Positions 22,865 through 29,058 of a stretch of DNA of 29,058 bases are shown piece after piece. The DNA lies in contig JBJETB010000087.1 in NCBI GenBank assembly GCA_051883095.1, positions 1 to 29,058 on the forward strand. The letters run 5' to 3'. The notes below the pieces were generated by a model. That model was given only the letters and a program-made list of their open reading frames with translations, had not been told where the DNA came from and did not search any database. Within the stretch, counting starts at the first letter, position 1. Each line of letters begins with the position of its first letter. Made by a program: the position numbers and the translations under genes. This DNA is from SUG1106 sp051883095 (lineage in GTDB: Bacteria > Bacillota > Clostridia > Peptostreptococcales > Anaerovoracaceae).

Positions 22865-23119
22865 GTTGTTTTATTTAATGAAAATATGAAAATAAAACAA
22901 CATTGCACTGTTTTAGCAGTTGTTTCATGGCTAGTAAGTGATAAAATGTTGTAAAAAACAAGCATATGCACTCAAATTTACAACGGTACTGCTCTAAGCG
23001 TTGTAAAAACTGCCCCACACCTGAATATTTTACAACCTTAGCCCCCTGCCATACTGTTTTCACTCACATTCAGAGGCGAAATGTTGTAAAAATTATTAAA
23101 TTCACTGAATTAGTACAAC
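22865..23119. repeat. Array of four 37-bp interrupted palindromes (GTTGT...ACAAC)
   Basis: Four units of exactly 37 bp: A 22865-22901, B 22948-22984, C 23000-23036, D 23083-23119. Each begins GTTGT and ends ACAAC. Arms: A 12 bp (GTTGTTTTATTT), B 8 bp (GTTGTAAA), C 9 bp (GTTGTAAAA), D 6 bp (GTTGTA); all arms are perfect inverted repeats. The interiors are not conserved. Unit starts are 83, 52 and 83 bp apart. Half-site spacing within a unit is always 29 bp. It lies between convergent genes; D ends 8 bp before the dynamin-like stop codon. Function unknown. Confidence 0.85.
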
Positions 23120-23127
23120 CAACCACA

Positions 23128-24423
23128 CTATTCCGCCAGCTCGCTTCTCAGCTTGACCAGCTTGCGCACCAGACGGTTCAGGTCGTTGATCCGGCGGGCC
23201 ACCTTGTAGGTGTTTTCCTCGCGGTGCATGAATATGGCCATCAGAGTGTCCTTAAGTTCTCTGCAGAGTCCGTCAACGGCGGCTGCAAAACTTTCGCGAA
23301 GGTCACGGCTTCCGTCATCGGCCACCTTGCCTCCTCTGAAAAAGTCCACCTGGCTGATATTGTAGTGATATTCAATTCCAAAAAGCTCTGAAACTCTGGC
23401 CGACAGACGGTTTTTGATGTCGTTCATGTGGGCCTCAAGCATTCTGGCATTGCCCGGGAAGCTTTCCGCAAACTCGGCAGCCTCCGTCTTTATCTCCTCG
23501 AAGAAGCTTTCCATCTCGGCAAACTTGGCATCGAATTCTGCGTGAGTCATGCCCAGAGCGGTTCTGTAAAGAACTATCTGTGAAAGAGCGCTTGCCACAA
23601 TGTCACGCATCTTAAGCTTTGCCGACTCTTCAATAATCTGCTGCACCGTGGTCTGACAGTCGCGGGAAATTGCAGATTTAAGCTCTTCCACGCCGATGTT
23701 TTTCTTGGCACTGACAGGGAAAAGCTGAACGTCTTCCACTCCCATGAGTCTGGAAAGCAGGTTCCTGCAGTATGTCAGGTAATCCTCCAGGTCTGACTCG
23801 TCGATGGAATCGATTTTGTTTACTGCGAAGTAGAATTTAGATGCAAACTCTCTGGCATTTTCCAGAAAATCTATTTCTATCTGATTAATCGGGCTGTCCA
23901 CGGAAAGCATGAAAATCACCGCATCGCTTTCCTTTACATATGAATATGCCGCATCGGAGTTTTTCTGATGAACTGAGCCTACTCCCGGTGTATCAACGAA
24001 GGTCATGCCGCCTTTGAGAAAATCAGAAGGGCAGTACAGGCAAACCTGAGATACACCAAGCTTGTTGTCCTGATTCTCCTGCTCATTTATGTAGGATGAC
24101 ATCTCGTCGAAGCTGATTTCCTTTATTATACCGTTGTCAAACTGAACTGTGGCCGCCTTTTCACCGTACTCCACTGTAGTTACCACAGCGGTTACAGGAA
24201 CGATGCCCACCGGCAGAATCTTATCCTCCAGAATTGCATTTACCAGAGTGCTCTTGCCTCGCTTGAACTGACCTATGACAGAAACGGTAATCTTGTGGTT
24301 TTCAAGCTTGTCTGCCAGCTCCTGAACTCTGGCCAGTTCGCCTTTGGTCAGCTCATACTTGCTGAAAAGTTCGCAGGTCTCCTTTACCGTATCTAAAATT
24401 GAGTTGTTCATTGAATCGCTCAT
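23128..24423 (-). CDS. Dynamin-like large GTPase, short form
   Basis: 431 aa with a complete dynamin-type GTPase domain: P-loop GQFKRGKST (51-59), switch I threonines in VPVTAVVTTVEYG (75-87), DTPGVGS (144-150) and NKID (202-205). The second half is helical (about 255-431), as in the stalk of bacterial dynamin-like proteins, but no hydrophobic paddle or membrane segment is seen, and many relatives are longer (about 560-600 aa, from memory). It could be a C-terminally shortened version or a naturally short subfamily. Such proteins reshape or protect membranes. It follows the ferredoxin-like gene by 12 bp and is probably co-transcribed. Its 3' end lies next to the palindrome array. Confidence 0.88.
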   Translation of the reverse strand: MSDSMNNSILDTVKETCELFSKYELTKGELARVQELADKLENHKITVSVIGQFKRGKSTLVNAILEDKILPVGIVPVTAVVTTVEYGEKAATVQFDNGIIKEISFDEMSSYINEQENQDNKLGVSQVCLYCPSDFLKGGMTFVDTPGVGSVHQKNSDAAYSYVKESDAVIFMLSVDSPINQIEIDFLENAREFASKFYFAVNKIDSIDESDLEDYLTYCRNLLSRLMGVEDVQLFPVSAKKNIGVEELKSAISRDCQTTVQQIIEESAKLKMRDIVASALSQIVLYRTALGMTHAEFDAKFAEMESFFEEIKTEAAEFAESFPGNARMLEAHMNDIKNRLSARVSELFGIEYHYNISQVDFFRGGKVADDGSRDLRESFAAAVDGLCRELKDTLMAIFMHREENTYKVARRINDLNRLVRKLVKLRSELAE

Positions 24424-24435
24424 TAAGTCTTGTTC

Positions 24436-24891
24436 CTATTCCTTTCCGTAAAATATGCATTCTCTGCAGCAAGGCTCTTTGGCTCTCTTTTCCTCATCGC
24501 AGTAAAGCGGTTTAAGAATAAGGTTCGGGTAGAGTTTATCTCCGAAAAGAGATTTGAGAGCTGCTATTTCACAGAGGGTTCCGATGAACTCCACATGCTG
24601 CCCTGCCTTGACATTTCTCATGGTCTGTCTGTAAAGCGCCGGCATATCTCTTTCACCGTATTCATCACTGTATTCATAGTACTGCTCGAATTCCGGCAGT
24701 TCTACCGGATTGAAAAGAGGGCAGAAAAGCACGCAGGCGTTGCATCTGTTGCATCCGTTTTCGTTTACCCAAGGCTGTTTTTTCTTGCCTTCGCCTTCAG
24801 GTCTTTCCTCCATCTTTACGCAAACATACTTACAGCCTACCACGCATGCGCTGCATCCGTTACAATTTTTTACTCTATCTGTTAACTGCAT
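24436..24891 (-). CDS. Mini 4Fe-4S protein with FrhB-like segment
   Basis: 151 aa. Two ferredoxin-type cysteine sets: C10-x2-C13-x2-C16-x3-C20 and C47-x2-C50-x2-C53-x3-C57 followed by Pro, enough for two 4Fe-4S clusters. The rest resembles a shortened F420-hydrogenase/dehydrogenase beta subunit (FrhB): FIGTLCEIAALKSLFG (103-118; usual form GTPCQIAGLK), then PLYCDEE and EPCCRECIFYG, like the family's CYxC motif. The usual protein is over twice as long, so the flavin-binding middle is mostly missing. It probably carries electrons, partner unknown. It has its own promoter and AGGAGG before the ATG, and precedes the dynamin-like gene by 12 bp. Confidence 0.8.
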   Translation of the reverse strand: MQLTDRVKNCNGCSACVVGCKYVCVKMEERPEGEGKKKQPWVNENGCNRCNACVLFCPLFNPVELPEFEQYYEYSDEYGERDMPALYRQTMRNVKAGQHVEFIGTLCEIAALKSLFGDKLYPNLILKPLYCDEEKRAKEPCCRECIFYGKE

Positions 24892-24944
24892 TTTTTGCCT
24901 CCTGATTATCTTTTGTTTTGTCTTCTTTTTTCTACCATCATTAT

Positions 24945-24973
24945 ATAATACTACAATTTCAGGTCTGTTTCAA
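24945..24973 (-). promoter_or_regulatory. Promoter of the Fe-S protein / dynamin unit
   Basis: Minus strand: TTGAAA (24968-24973), 17-bp spacer, TATTAT (24945-24950), 53 bp before the start of the Fe-S gene. It lies between that gene and the M20 stop, so the pair need not depend on the M20 promoter. Confidence 0.65.
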
Positions 24974-24975
24974 TA

Positions 24976-26178
24976 CTATTCTCCGCAAAGATAATCCGCA
25001 GTAAACTGCGCCGTCAGTGCACTGCCCCTTTCCAGGGCATCCTCGTCTGCCGTAAACTGCTCATGATGATTGGAATGCACCAGCCCTCTGGCTTCGTTAT
25101 AAGCTCCTACGAATCCGAAGAACCCGGGCACCTTCTCCATGTACAGAGAAAAATCCTCCCCGCTCATGAGGCTTTCCATAGGCCTGATGCCTTCTTCACC
25201 GTAAAGCTTCAGCGCAGCATTCCGTGCGATTTCATTAAGCTCACTGTTATCGTTTATCACTGCCGGGTGCATATGCCTAATTTCAATCTCAGCTGTACAC
25301 CCGTAGGCAGCTGCCGTATTGGAAACTATCGCCGTCAGTTCTTCCTTCAGCTTGTCTCTCAAATCATTTGAGAATGTTCTTATGGTTCCTTCCAGTTCTG
25401 TGTCTCCGCATATGGTGTTGTACATATTGCCGCCGTGAAACTTTCCTACAGTCAGTACCAGCGGGTTAAGAGGGTCGTTTTCTCTGCTGACAAAGCTCTG
25501 AAGTGCCATTACCACCGCCGAAGCAGCCACTATGGCATCATGTCCCAGATGAGGAGCGGCGCCATGGGCCTTAAGGCCCTTTATCTTTATGGTAAAATTG
25601 TCTGTGGATGCCATTCTTCTGCCCCCGTCTACGCACAGGTATGGAGCCTCCAGGGTTCCCCAGGTATGCAGGCCGAACACCGCATCGACATCATCCAGTA
25701 CGCCGTTGTCTATATAGTATTTTGAACCGGTTGCTGTCTCCTCTCCTGACTGGAAAATAAACTTTATCCTGCCACGGAGTTTTTCGAGCACTTCAGCTTC
25801 CATGAGAATCTTTGCGGCACCCAGCAGCATAGCGATGTGGGTGTCGTGACCGCAGGCGTGCATTACTCCGGGGTTCTGCGATGAAAAACTCAATCCCGTG
25901 CATTCCTGAATAGGCAGACCATCTATATCTGCTCTCAGCAAGATGGTTTTTCCCGTACGACCTGTGTCCAGCATTGCTGTCAAACCTGGATAGTCTTCAA
26001 AAGTCCGGATCTCAAGACATGATGCATCGCCTGCATCTGCTGCAATTGCTTCCATGTCCAACCTGATGGCTTCCGTGGTCCGGTACTCCTTCAGACTCAG
26101 CTCCGGATTCTGATGGTAGTATCTTCTTCTTTCTACTATGTAATCTCTGTTTTTTTCCGCAAGTGCTCTGATATTCAT
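24976..26178 (-). CDS. M20-family amidohydrolase (N-acyl-amino-acid type)
   Basis: 400-aa zinc-dependent amidohydrolase of the aminoacylase/hippurate hydrolase branch, probably cutting an N-acyl group or peptide-like amide from an amino acid in the cytoplasm. Metal ligands: ACGHDTH (Cys109, His111), SGEE (Glu146-Glu147), LHTWG (His171) and the C-terminal HSNHHEQF histidine. The dimerisation insert begins at TIKIKGLKAHGAAPHLGHDA. The open frame has two nearby starts; ATG 26178 is chosen since GAGGG lies 6 nt upstream, while ATG 26184 would sit against it. Substrate cannot be told from sequence. Divergent from the aquaporin gene. Confidence 0.92.
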   Translation of the reverse strand: MNIRALAEKNRDYIVERRRYYHQNPELSLKEYRTTEAIRLDMEAIAADAGDASCLEIRTFEDYPGLTAMLDTGRTGKTILLRADIDGLPIQECTGLSFSSQNPGVMHACGHDTHIAMLLGAAKILMEAEVLEKLRGRIKFIFQSGEETATGSKYYIDNGVLDDVDAVFGLHTWGTLEAPYLCVDGGRRMASTDNFTIKIKGLKAHGAAPHLGHDAIVAASAVVMALQSFVSRENDPLNPLVLTVGKFHGGNMYNTICGDTELEGTIRTFSNDLRDKLKEELTAIVSNTAAAYGCTAEIEIRHMHPAVINDNSELNEIARNAALKLYGEEGIRPMESLMSGEDFSLYMEKVPGFFGFVGAYNEARGLVHSNHHEQFTADEDALERGSALTAQFTADYLCGE

Positions 26179-26219
26179 TGGCATCCCTCATATTAATATA
26201 AATCGATTCTTACTTTTTC

Positions 26220-26248
26220 ATTATATCTCTTTCATGGTTTTTACACAA
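26220..26248 (-). promoter_or_regulatory. M20 amidohydrolase promoter
   Basis: Minus strand: TTGTGT (26243-26248), 17-bp spacer, TATAAT (26220-26225), about 41 bp before the start. Confidence 0.7.
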
Positions 26249-26329
26249 GATACACCAGGGCCGAACAAAAGCTTCATGAAATTTTACCAGAAATAAATAA
26301 AATATTACTATCTTCATAGATGTTATTAG

Positions 26330-26357
26330 TATAATCTATCATTAGACTTAGTCTAAT
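26330..26357 (+). promoter_or_regulatory. Aquaporin promoter -10 and palindromic operator
   Basis: TATAAT at 26330-26335 has no good -35. Five bp later comes a perfect palindrome, ATTAGAC-TTA-GTCTAAT (26341-26357), placed where transcription would start. This is a typical repressor position. Regulator unknown; the symmetry and TTAG/CTAA ends loosely recall metal-repressor (DtxR/MntR-like) boxes. Confidence 0.6.
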
Positions 26358-26407
26358 AATTAAAAATGCAAGCTTGTAAAACTAAAAAGAAATGAGGGTT
26401 TTCTACC

Positions 26408-27214
26408 ATGAAAAAAGAATTCCTGGGTGAGTTTATAGGCACTTTCATGCTGGTTCTCTTCGGATGCGGCAGTGTTGCTGTCAAAACCCTTTTTGACGCC
26501 CATCAGGGGCTCTTCCAGATAGCCATCATCTGGGGCCTCGCCGTTACTCTGGGCATTTATGCCACCAGAAATCTCTGCTGTGCACATTTCAATCCCGCTG
26601 TTTCAATAGCAATGGTTGCTTCCAGACGTATGAAGGCAAAAAAACTGCCTGCGTATCTTGTTGGACAATTCTGTGGTGCATTCGCTGCCGCCCTGGTGCT
26701 TTACGGCCTGTTCCACACTGCTATTGCGGAATATGAAGCCGCCAACGGAATTGTTCGGGGTACCTTTGAATCTGTAACCACTGCCAAGATGTTCGGCGAA
26801 TATTATATTCAGCCCGGCGCCACTCAGGCGGTAGACATCTGGATTGCCATGGCTGCAGAGTTTTTTGGAACTTTCATGCTGGTGTTTGGCATTTTTTCTC
26901 TTACCGAAGGATGCAATGTGGGCAAGCCAAGTAACGATGCGGCTCCTATTTTCATAGGTCTGACCGTTTCTTCATGCATCTGTCTGCTGGCACCTCTGAC
27001 CCAGGCAGGCTTTAACCCTGCACGGGACTTTGCGCCCCGCCTCGTGGCTCTCATTTTCGGATGGGGCAGATGGGCATTCCCCGACGCCGTCGGCGGTGCT
27101 TTCTGGGTGTATATCCTGGCTCCCATCGTGGGAGGCCTTGCAGCTGGCATTTTCTTTACAAAGGTGATTGAGCCTAGTATGAAGGCAAAAAAAGAAAGCT
27201 GCTGCTGCAGATAG
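26408..27214 (+). CDS. MIP-family aquaglyceroporin
   Basis: 268-aa channel with six membrane helices and two half-helices. First NPA box in AHFNPAVS (Asn62), second in AGFNPARD (Asn203), where the Asp207 after the arginine marks the glycerol-facilitator branch rather than strict water channels. It would pass glycerol or similar small neutral solutes, perhaps metalloids, through the membrane. Odd points: cysteines just before the first box (LCCAHFNPA) and a terminal SCCCR that could bind metal. GAGGG lies about 9 nt before the ATG. It is followed after 43 bp by the COG0523 GTPase gene, apparently in one transcript controlled by the palindrome at 26341-26357. No glycerol kinase gene is nearby. 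Confidence 0.93.
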   Translation: MKKEFLGEFIGTFMLVLFGCGSVAVKTLFDAHQGLFQIAIIWGLAVTLGIYATRNLCCAHFNPAVSIAMVASRRMKAKKLPAYLVGQFCGAFAAALVLYGLFHTAIAEYEAANGIVRGTFESVTTAKMFGEYYIQPGATQAVDIWIAMAAEFFGTFMLVFGIFSLTEGCNVGKPSNDAAPIFIGLTVSSCICLLAPLTQAGFNPARDFAPRLVALIFGWGRWAFPDAVGGAFWVYILAPIVGGLAAGIFFTKVIEPSMKAKKESCCCR

Positions 27215-27257
27215 TGTGGAATTGTACGGTTATCTTTTACATAAAGGAGTTAAAAAA

Positions 27258-28331
27258 ATGAGTAAAAGCAAAGTGATCATAGTTGGAGGTTTCCTCGGTG
27301 CCGGCAAGACAAGCCTGCTGTGGCGCGCTGCTGAGATCATAAAGAAAAGAGGGAATGCAGTCGGCCTGATCACCAACGACCAGGCTACCAATCTGGTAGA
27401 TACCACTTTCCTGACCGGCGGTGAAAACATAGTTAAAGAAGTCAGCGGCAGCTGCTTCTGCTGTAACTTTCCGGGGTTCGCAGATGCCATCAAATATGTC
27501 ATTGATAAGACCAATGGCGGAACTGTTATCGCTGAACCTGTAGGAAGCTGCACCGACCTGTCCGCAACTTTAATGCAGCCATTGAAAGACAAATATTCCG
27601 ACACCGTTGATCTGGCTCCTCTGACCGTTCTGGCAGATCCTGAACGCCTGACAGAGGTGCTCAGGGATGTTGATGCATTCAGCGCATACATTGCAGGAAA
27701 ACAGTTTGAGGAAGCCGATATCATTCTTATAAACAAAAGTGATCTTATGACCGCCGAAGCCCTGACGGAGCTGACTGCAAGAACAGAAGCTCAGTGGCCG
27801 AAGGCAAAGGTCATGACCGCCAGTGTCAAGGACAATGTGAGGGTTGAAGAATGGCTCGATACCGTTCTGTCTGATGATAATGCCGGTACCCATCTGGCAA
27901 GTGTGGACTATGACATTTATGCTGCCGGAGAGGCTGCATACGGCTGGCTTAATGCCACATTCGTTCTGGGAAAATCAGGCGATTTTGACGCTGCCGCCAG
28001 ATCTCTCATTGAGACTCTGGGCAAATCCTTCGATGAGCGCAACGTTTCCGTGGGTCATGTCAAGTTCCTGCTTCAGACCACCGATCATCAGTGGATAGGA
28101 AATCTGATCGGAAAAGCTCATACCGCCTCTTTACGCGACCAGGCACGCAGCGCAGATAATGTCACACTAACGGTTAATGCACGCGTAGAAATGAAGCCCG
28201 AAGATCTGCAGAATCTTGTTCTTGATGCTGTACAGACCATTTTCGCAGGCTTTGATTGTGCACAGACCGGCTTGAACTGCCTTATCCCCGGTCGTCCTGA
28301 TCCGACCTATCACTATACCGAAGTTATATAA
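27258..28331 (+). CDS. COG0523/CobW-type G3E GTPase
   Basis: 357 aa. P-loop GGFLGAGKT (10-18), the metal-binding CxCC of the family in GSCFCCNF (Cys66, Cys68, Cys69), AEPVGSCTD (92-100) and guanine-specificity NKSD (159-162). Family members are GTP-driven metal chaperones for zinc, cobalt/cobalamin enzymes or other metallo-enzymes; the EPVGSCTDL form reminds me of members linked to corrinoid methyltransferases, but no such enzyme is in the window. The C terminus has more cysteines (DCAQTGLNC) before PGRPDPTYHY. The frame opens at 27216, but AAGGAG 8 nt before ATG 27258 decides the start. Second gene after the aquaporin. A mobile element now separates its stop from the rest of its terminator. 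Confidence 0.9.
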   Translation: MSKSKVIIVGGFLGAGKTSLLWRAAEIIKKRGNAVGLITNDQATNLVDTTFLTGGENIVKEVSGSCFCCNFPGFADAIKYVIDKTNGGTVIAEPVGSCTDLSATLMQPLKDKYSDTVDLAPLTVLADPERLTEVLRDVDAFSAYIAGKQFEEADIILINKSDLMTAEALTELTARTEAQWPKAKVMTASVKDNVRVEEWLDTVLSDDNAGTHLASVDYDIYAAGEAAYGWLNATFVLGKSGDFDAAARSLIETLGKSFDERNVSVGHVKFLLQTTDHQWIGNLIGKAHTASLRDQARSADNVTLTVNARVEMKPEDLQNLVLDAVQTIFAGFDCAQTGLNCLIPGRPDPTYHYTEVI

Positions 28332-28341
28332 ATACTTGCAT

Positions 28342-28349
28342 AGAAAATC
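28342..28349. repeat. Target-site duplication, left copy
   Basis: AGAAAATC directly outside the left end of the MITE-like element; identical to 28736-28743. Confidence 0.85.
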
Positions 28350-28735
28350 GGGTTATCGAAGTTAATTGGGACAGGCCTATACTGCTTTTTATACATTTTT
28401 GTAATCTGAAACGCTCTGGGCCTCATAAAAACATTAAAAAGTTACACAGTAAAATCTTAAATCACCCTTGAATCACTTTTTATGGGCATGGTGCCTATAG
28501 AATAATGCCCATATATGTCATTATTTTGGATTTGTAGTATGATATTACTGGAATCCTATATGTCTCGTGTAACGCGACTGGTTTAATTCCAACGTTTGCG
28601 GGTTTGGCGTTACATTTTTGCATAAAACTCAATGCTACATCGCAGCGAGTACTCTATACATTACCGATTTAGGATTGAAACTCTATCGAGTGACCTGAAT
28701 AAAAACTGTAAAACCCCAATTAACTTCGGATACCC
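28350..28735. mobile_element. 386-bp MITE-like non-coding element
   Basis: Terminal inverted repeats start GGGT and share CGAAGTTAATTGGG: left 28350-28370, right complement of 28715-28735, 18 of 21 positions identical. An identical 8-bp direct repeat, AGAAAATC, flanks both ends. No open frame of use lies inside. The interior holds two palindromes: TATGGGCAT/ATGCCCATA (28481-28489 and 28505-28513) and TGTAACGC/GCGTTACA (28568-28575 and 28607-28614), the second followed by T5. An 8-bp duplication fits several IS families (for example ISL3, IS256, IS1595); the mobilising transposase is not in the window and no family is assigned. Confidence 0.85.
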
Positions 28736-28743
28736 AGAAAATC
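28736..28743. repeat. Target-site duplication, right copy
   Basis: AGAAAATC directly outside the right end of the element; forms part of the left arm of the terminator at 28738-28772. Confidence 0.85.
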
Positions 28744-28772
28744 CCGTGCGGGCACAGAACACACGGGATTTT
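28738..28772 (+). terminator. Terminator of the aquaporin-COG0523 unit, displaced by insertion
   Basis: Perfect 11-bp stem AAAATCCCGTG (28738-28748) / CACGGGATTTT (28762-28772), 13-nt loop, then ATTTAT. Removing the element and one duplication copy places it about 12 nt after the GTPase stop. Confidence 0.85.
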
Positions 28773-28778
28773 ATTTAT

Positions 28779-28811
28779 AAAAAAAAACGCCTCCGGCATT
28801 CACCGAAAGCG
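28779..28811 (-). terminator. Terminator of the tRNA transcript
   Basis: Minus strand: 9-bp stem CGCTTTCGG / CCGGAGGCG (with two G-U pairs), 6-nt loop, followed by nine T residues; 12 nt after the tRNA-fMet 3' end. Confidence 0.88.
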
Positions 28812-28823
28812 TCAGAATATTCG

Positions 28824-28899
<76 letters not shown>

Positions 28900-28968
28900 A
28901 TATCTCTCATATATATTATATGAATAAAAATAGGGCTTATGCCCAAATTCTTATGCCAAAGCTATAGA

Positions 28969-29057
28969 TGGTGCCGGAGACCGGGGTCGAACCGGTACGA
29001 TCGGTAAGGATCGCAGGATTTTAAGTCCTGTGCGTCTGCCAATTCCGCCACTCCGGC
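28969..29057 (-). tRNA. tRNA-Leu (TAA)
   Basis: 89 nt with encoded CCA (28969-28971), class II with a long variable arm. Acceptor stem GCCGGAG / CTCCGGC; anticodon loop CTTAAAA, anticodon TAA. Complete, ending one base inside the window; probably part of a tRNA cluster continuing to the right, transcribed toward tRNA-fMet. Confidence 0.95.
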
Positions 29058-29058
29058 A

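Larger units (their letters stand above)
22692..23127. other. Convergent non-coding region between plsC and dynamin-like gene
   Basis: 436 bp without a credible gene. It holds the plsC terminator (22788-22822), an inverted repeat AGGAAGC/GCTTCCT (22832-22838 and 22856-22862), a weaker GGTTTTC/GAAAACC pair (22728-22734 and 22761-22767) and the four-unit palindrome array at 22865-23119. Short open frames here look random. Confidence 0.8.

Noticed and set aside
22705..22971. 88-aa minus-strand frame in the convergent gap
   Set aside because: No RBS, crosses the plsC terminator hairpin and palindrome units, and composition looks random.
22865..23119. CRISPR array (37-bp repeats with GTTGT/ACAAC ends recall some type II repeats)
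   Set aside because: Repeat interiors are unrelated, the gaps are 46, 15 and 46 bp, and no cas gene is present. A CRISPR array needs near-identical repeats.
22865..23119. Integron attC sites
   Set aside because: attC has AAC outward on the left and GTT on the right (RYYYAAC...GTTRRRY); here the order is the reverse and the half-sites do not fit. No integrase or cassettes.
22966..23391. 141-aa plus-strand frame across the palindrome array
   Set aside because: Most of it is antisense to the end of the dynamin-like gene, with no RBS and no family features.
24430..24885. 151-aa plus-strand frame mirroring the Fe-S gene
   Set aside because: Exact antisense of the Fe-S gene, whose cysteine motifs decide the strand.
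26341..26357. Fur or PerR box upstream of the aquaporin gene
   Set aside because: The palindrome core (TTAGAC/GTCTAA) does not match GATAATGATAATCATTATC or TTATAATNATTATAA; only a loose metal-box likeness remains.

Overview
The window reads as chromosomal DNA from a low-to-mid GC Bacillota, most likely an anaerobic Clostridia member of the gut type. Supporting signs are AGGAGG-type ribosome binding sites, strong sigma-A promoters, frequent TTG/GTG starts, tRNAs with encoded CCA, and Clostridia-style families (DUF5685 with a J-domain partner, short SerA, NhaC antiporter, bacterial serpins). Family-level placement is a guess and no species is claimed. Almost all space is used by housekeeping and envelope genes, mostly on the minus strand.

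Layout. 1-5419 (-): operon serC, apgM-like, dacF-like, uvrC (uvrC runs off the left edge), with genes abutting or overlapping by 1-26 bp. 5528-6676 (+): serA, divergent from serC across a 108-bp region whose two promoters share one inverted repeat. 6738-7100 (-): small membrane-anchored LuxR-type regulator. 7263-8717 (-): NhaC antiporter. 8854-12794 (-): operon rph, rdgB, yihY, lipid kinase, CmpB-like membrane protein. 12889-14796 (-): hybrid sensor kinase. 14921-16473 (-): DUF5685 protein and a J-domain protein with a cysteine-rich tail. 16567-17406 (-): Mrp-type Fe-S carrier ATPase. 17487-21329 (-): ECF sigma factor, single-pass membrane protein (possible anti-sigma) and two serpin lipoproteins in one apparent operon. 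21510-22691 (+): PlsC-type acyltransferase with a zinc ribbon. 22692-23127: non-coding, convergent, holding an array of interrupted palindromes. 23128-24891 (-): mini ferredoxin/FrhB-like protein and dynamin-like GTPase. 24976-26178 (-): M20 amidohydrolase. 26408-28331 (+): aquaglyceroporin and COG0523/CobW GTPase. 28342-28743: a 386-bp non-coding element with terminal inverted repeats and an 8-bp target duplication, inserted in the edge of the GTPase terminator. 28824-29057 (-): tRNA-fMet and tRNA-Leu(TAA).

How the genes work together. serC and serA make phosphoserine from 3-phosphoglycerate and appear co-regulated; no classical serB is in the window and the apgM-like enzyme sits in the serC operon. 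rph and rdgB handle RNA and nucleotide quality control. The sigma/membrane protein/serpin cluster looks like a regulated extracellular protease-inhibitor system.

Most worth a second look: (1) the sigma-factor-linked tandem serpins; (2) four 37-bp palindromic units at 22865-23119, all with GTTGT...ACAAC ends and start offsets of 83, 52 and 83 bp, close to whole helical turns; (3) the MITE-like element with its duplication; (4) the DUF5685/J-protein pair.
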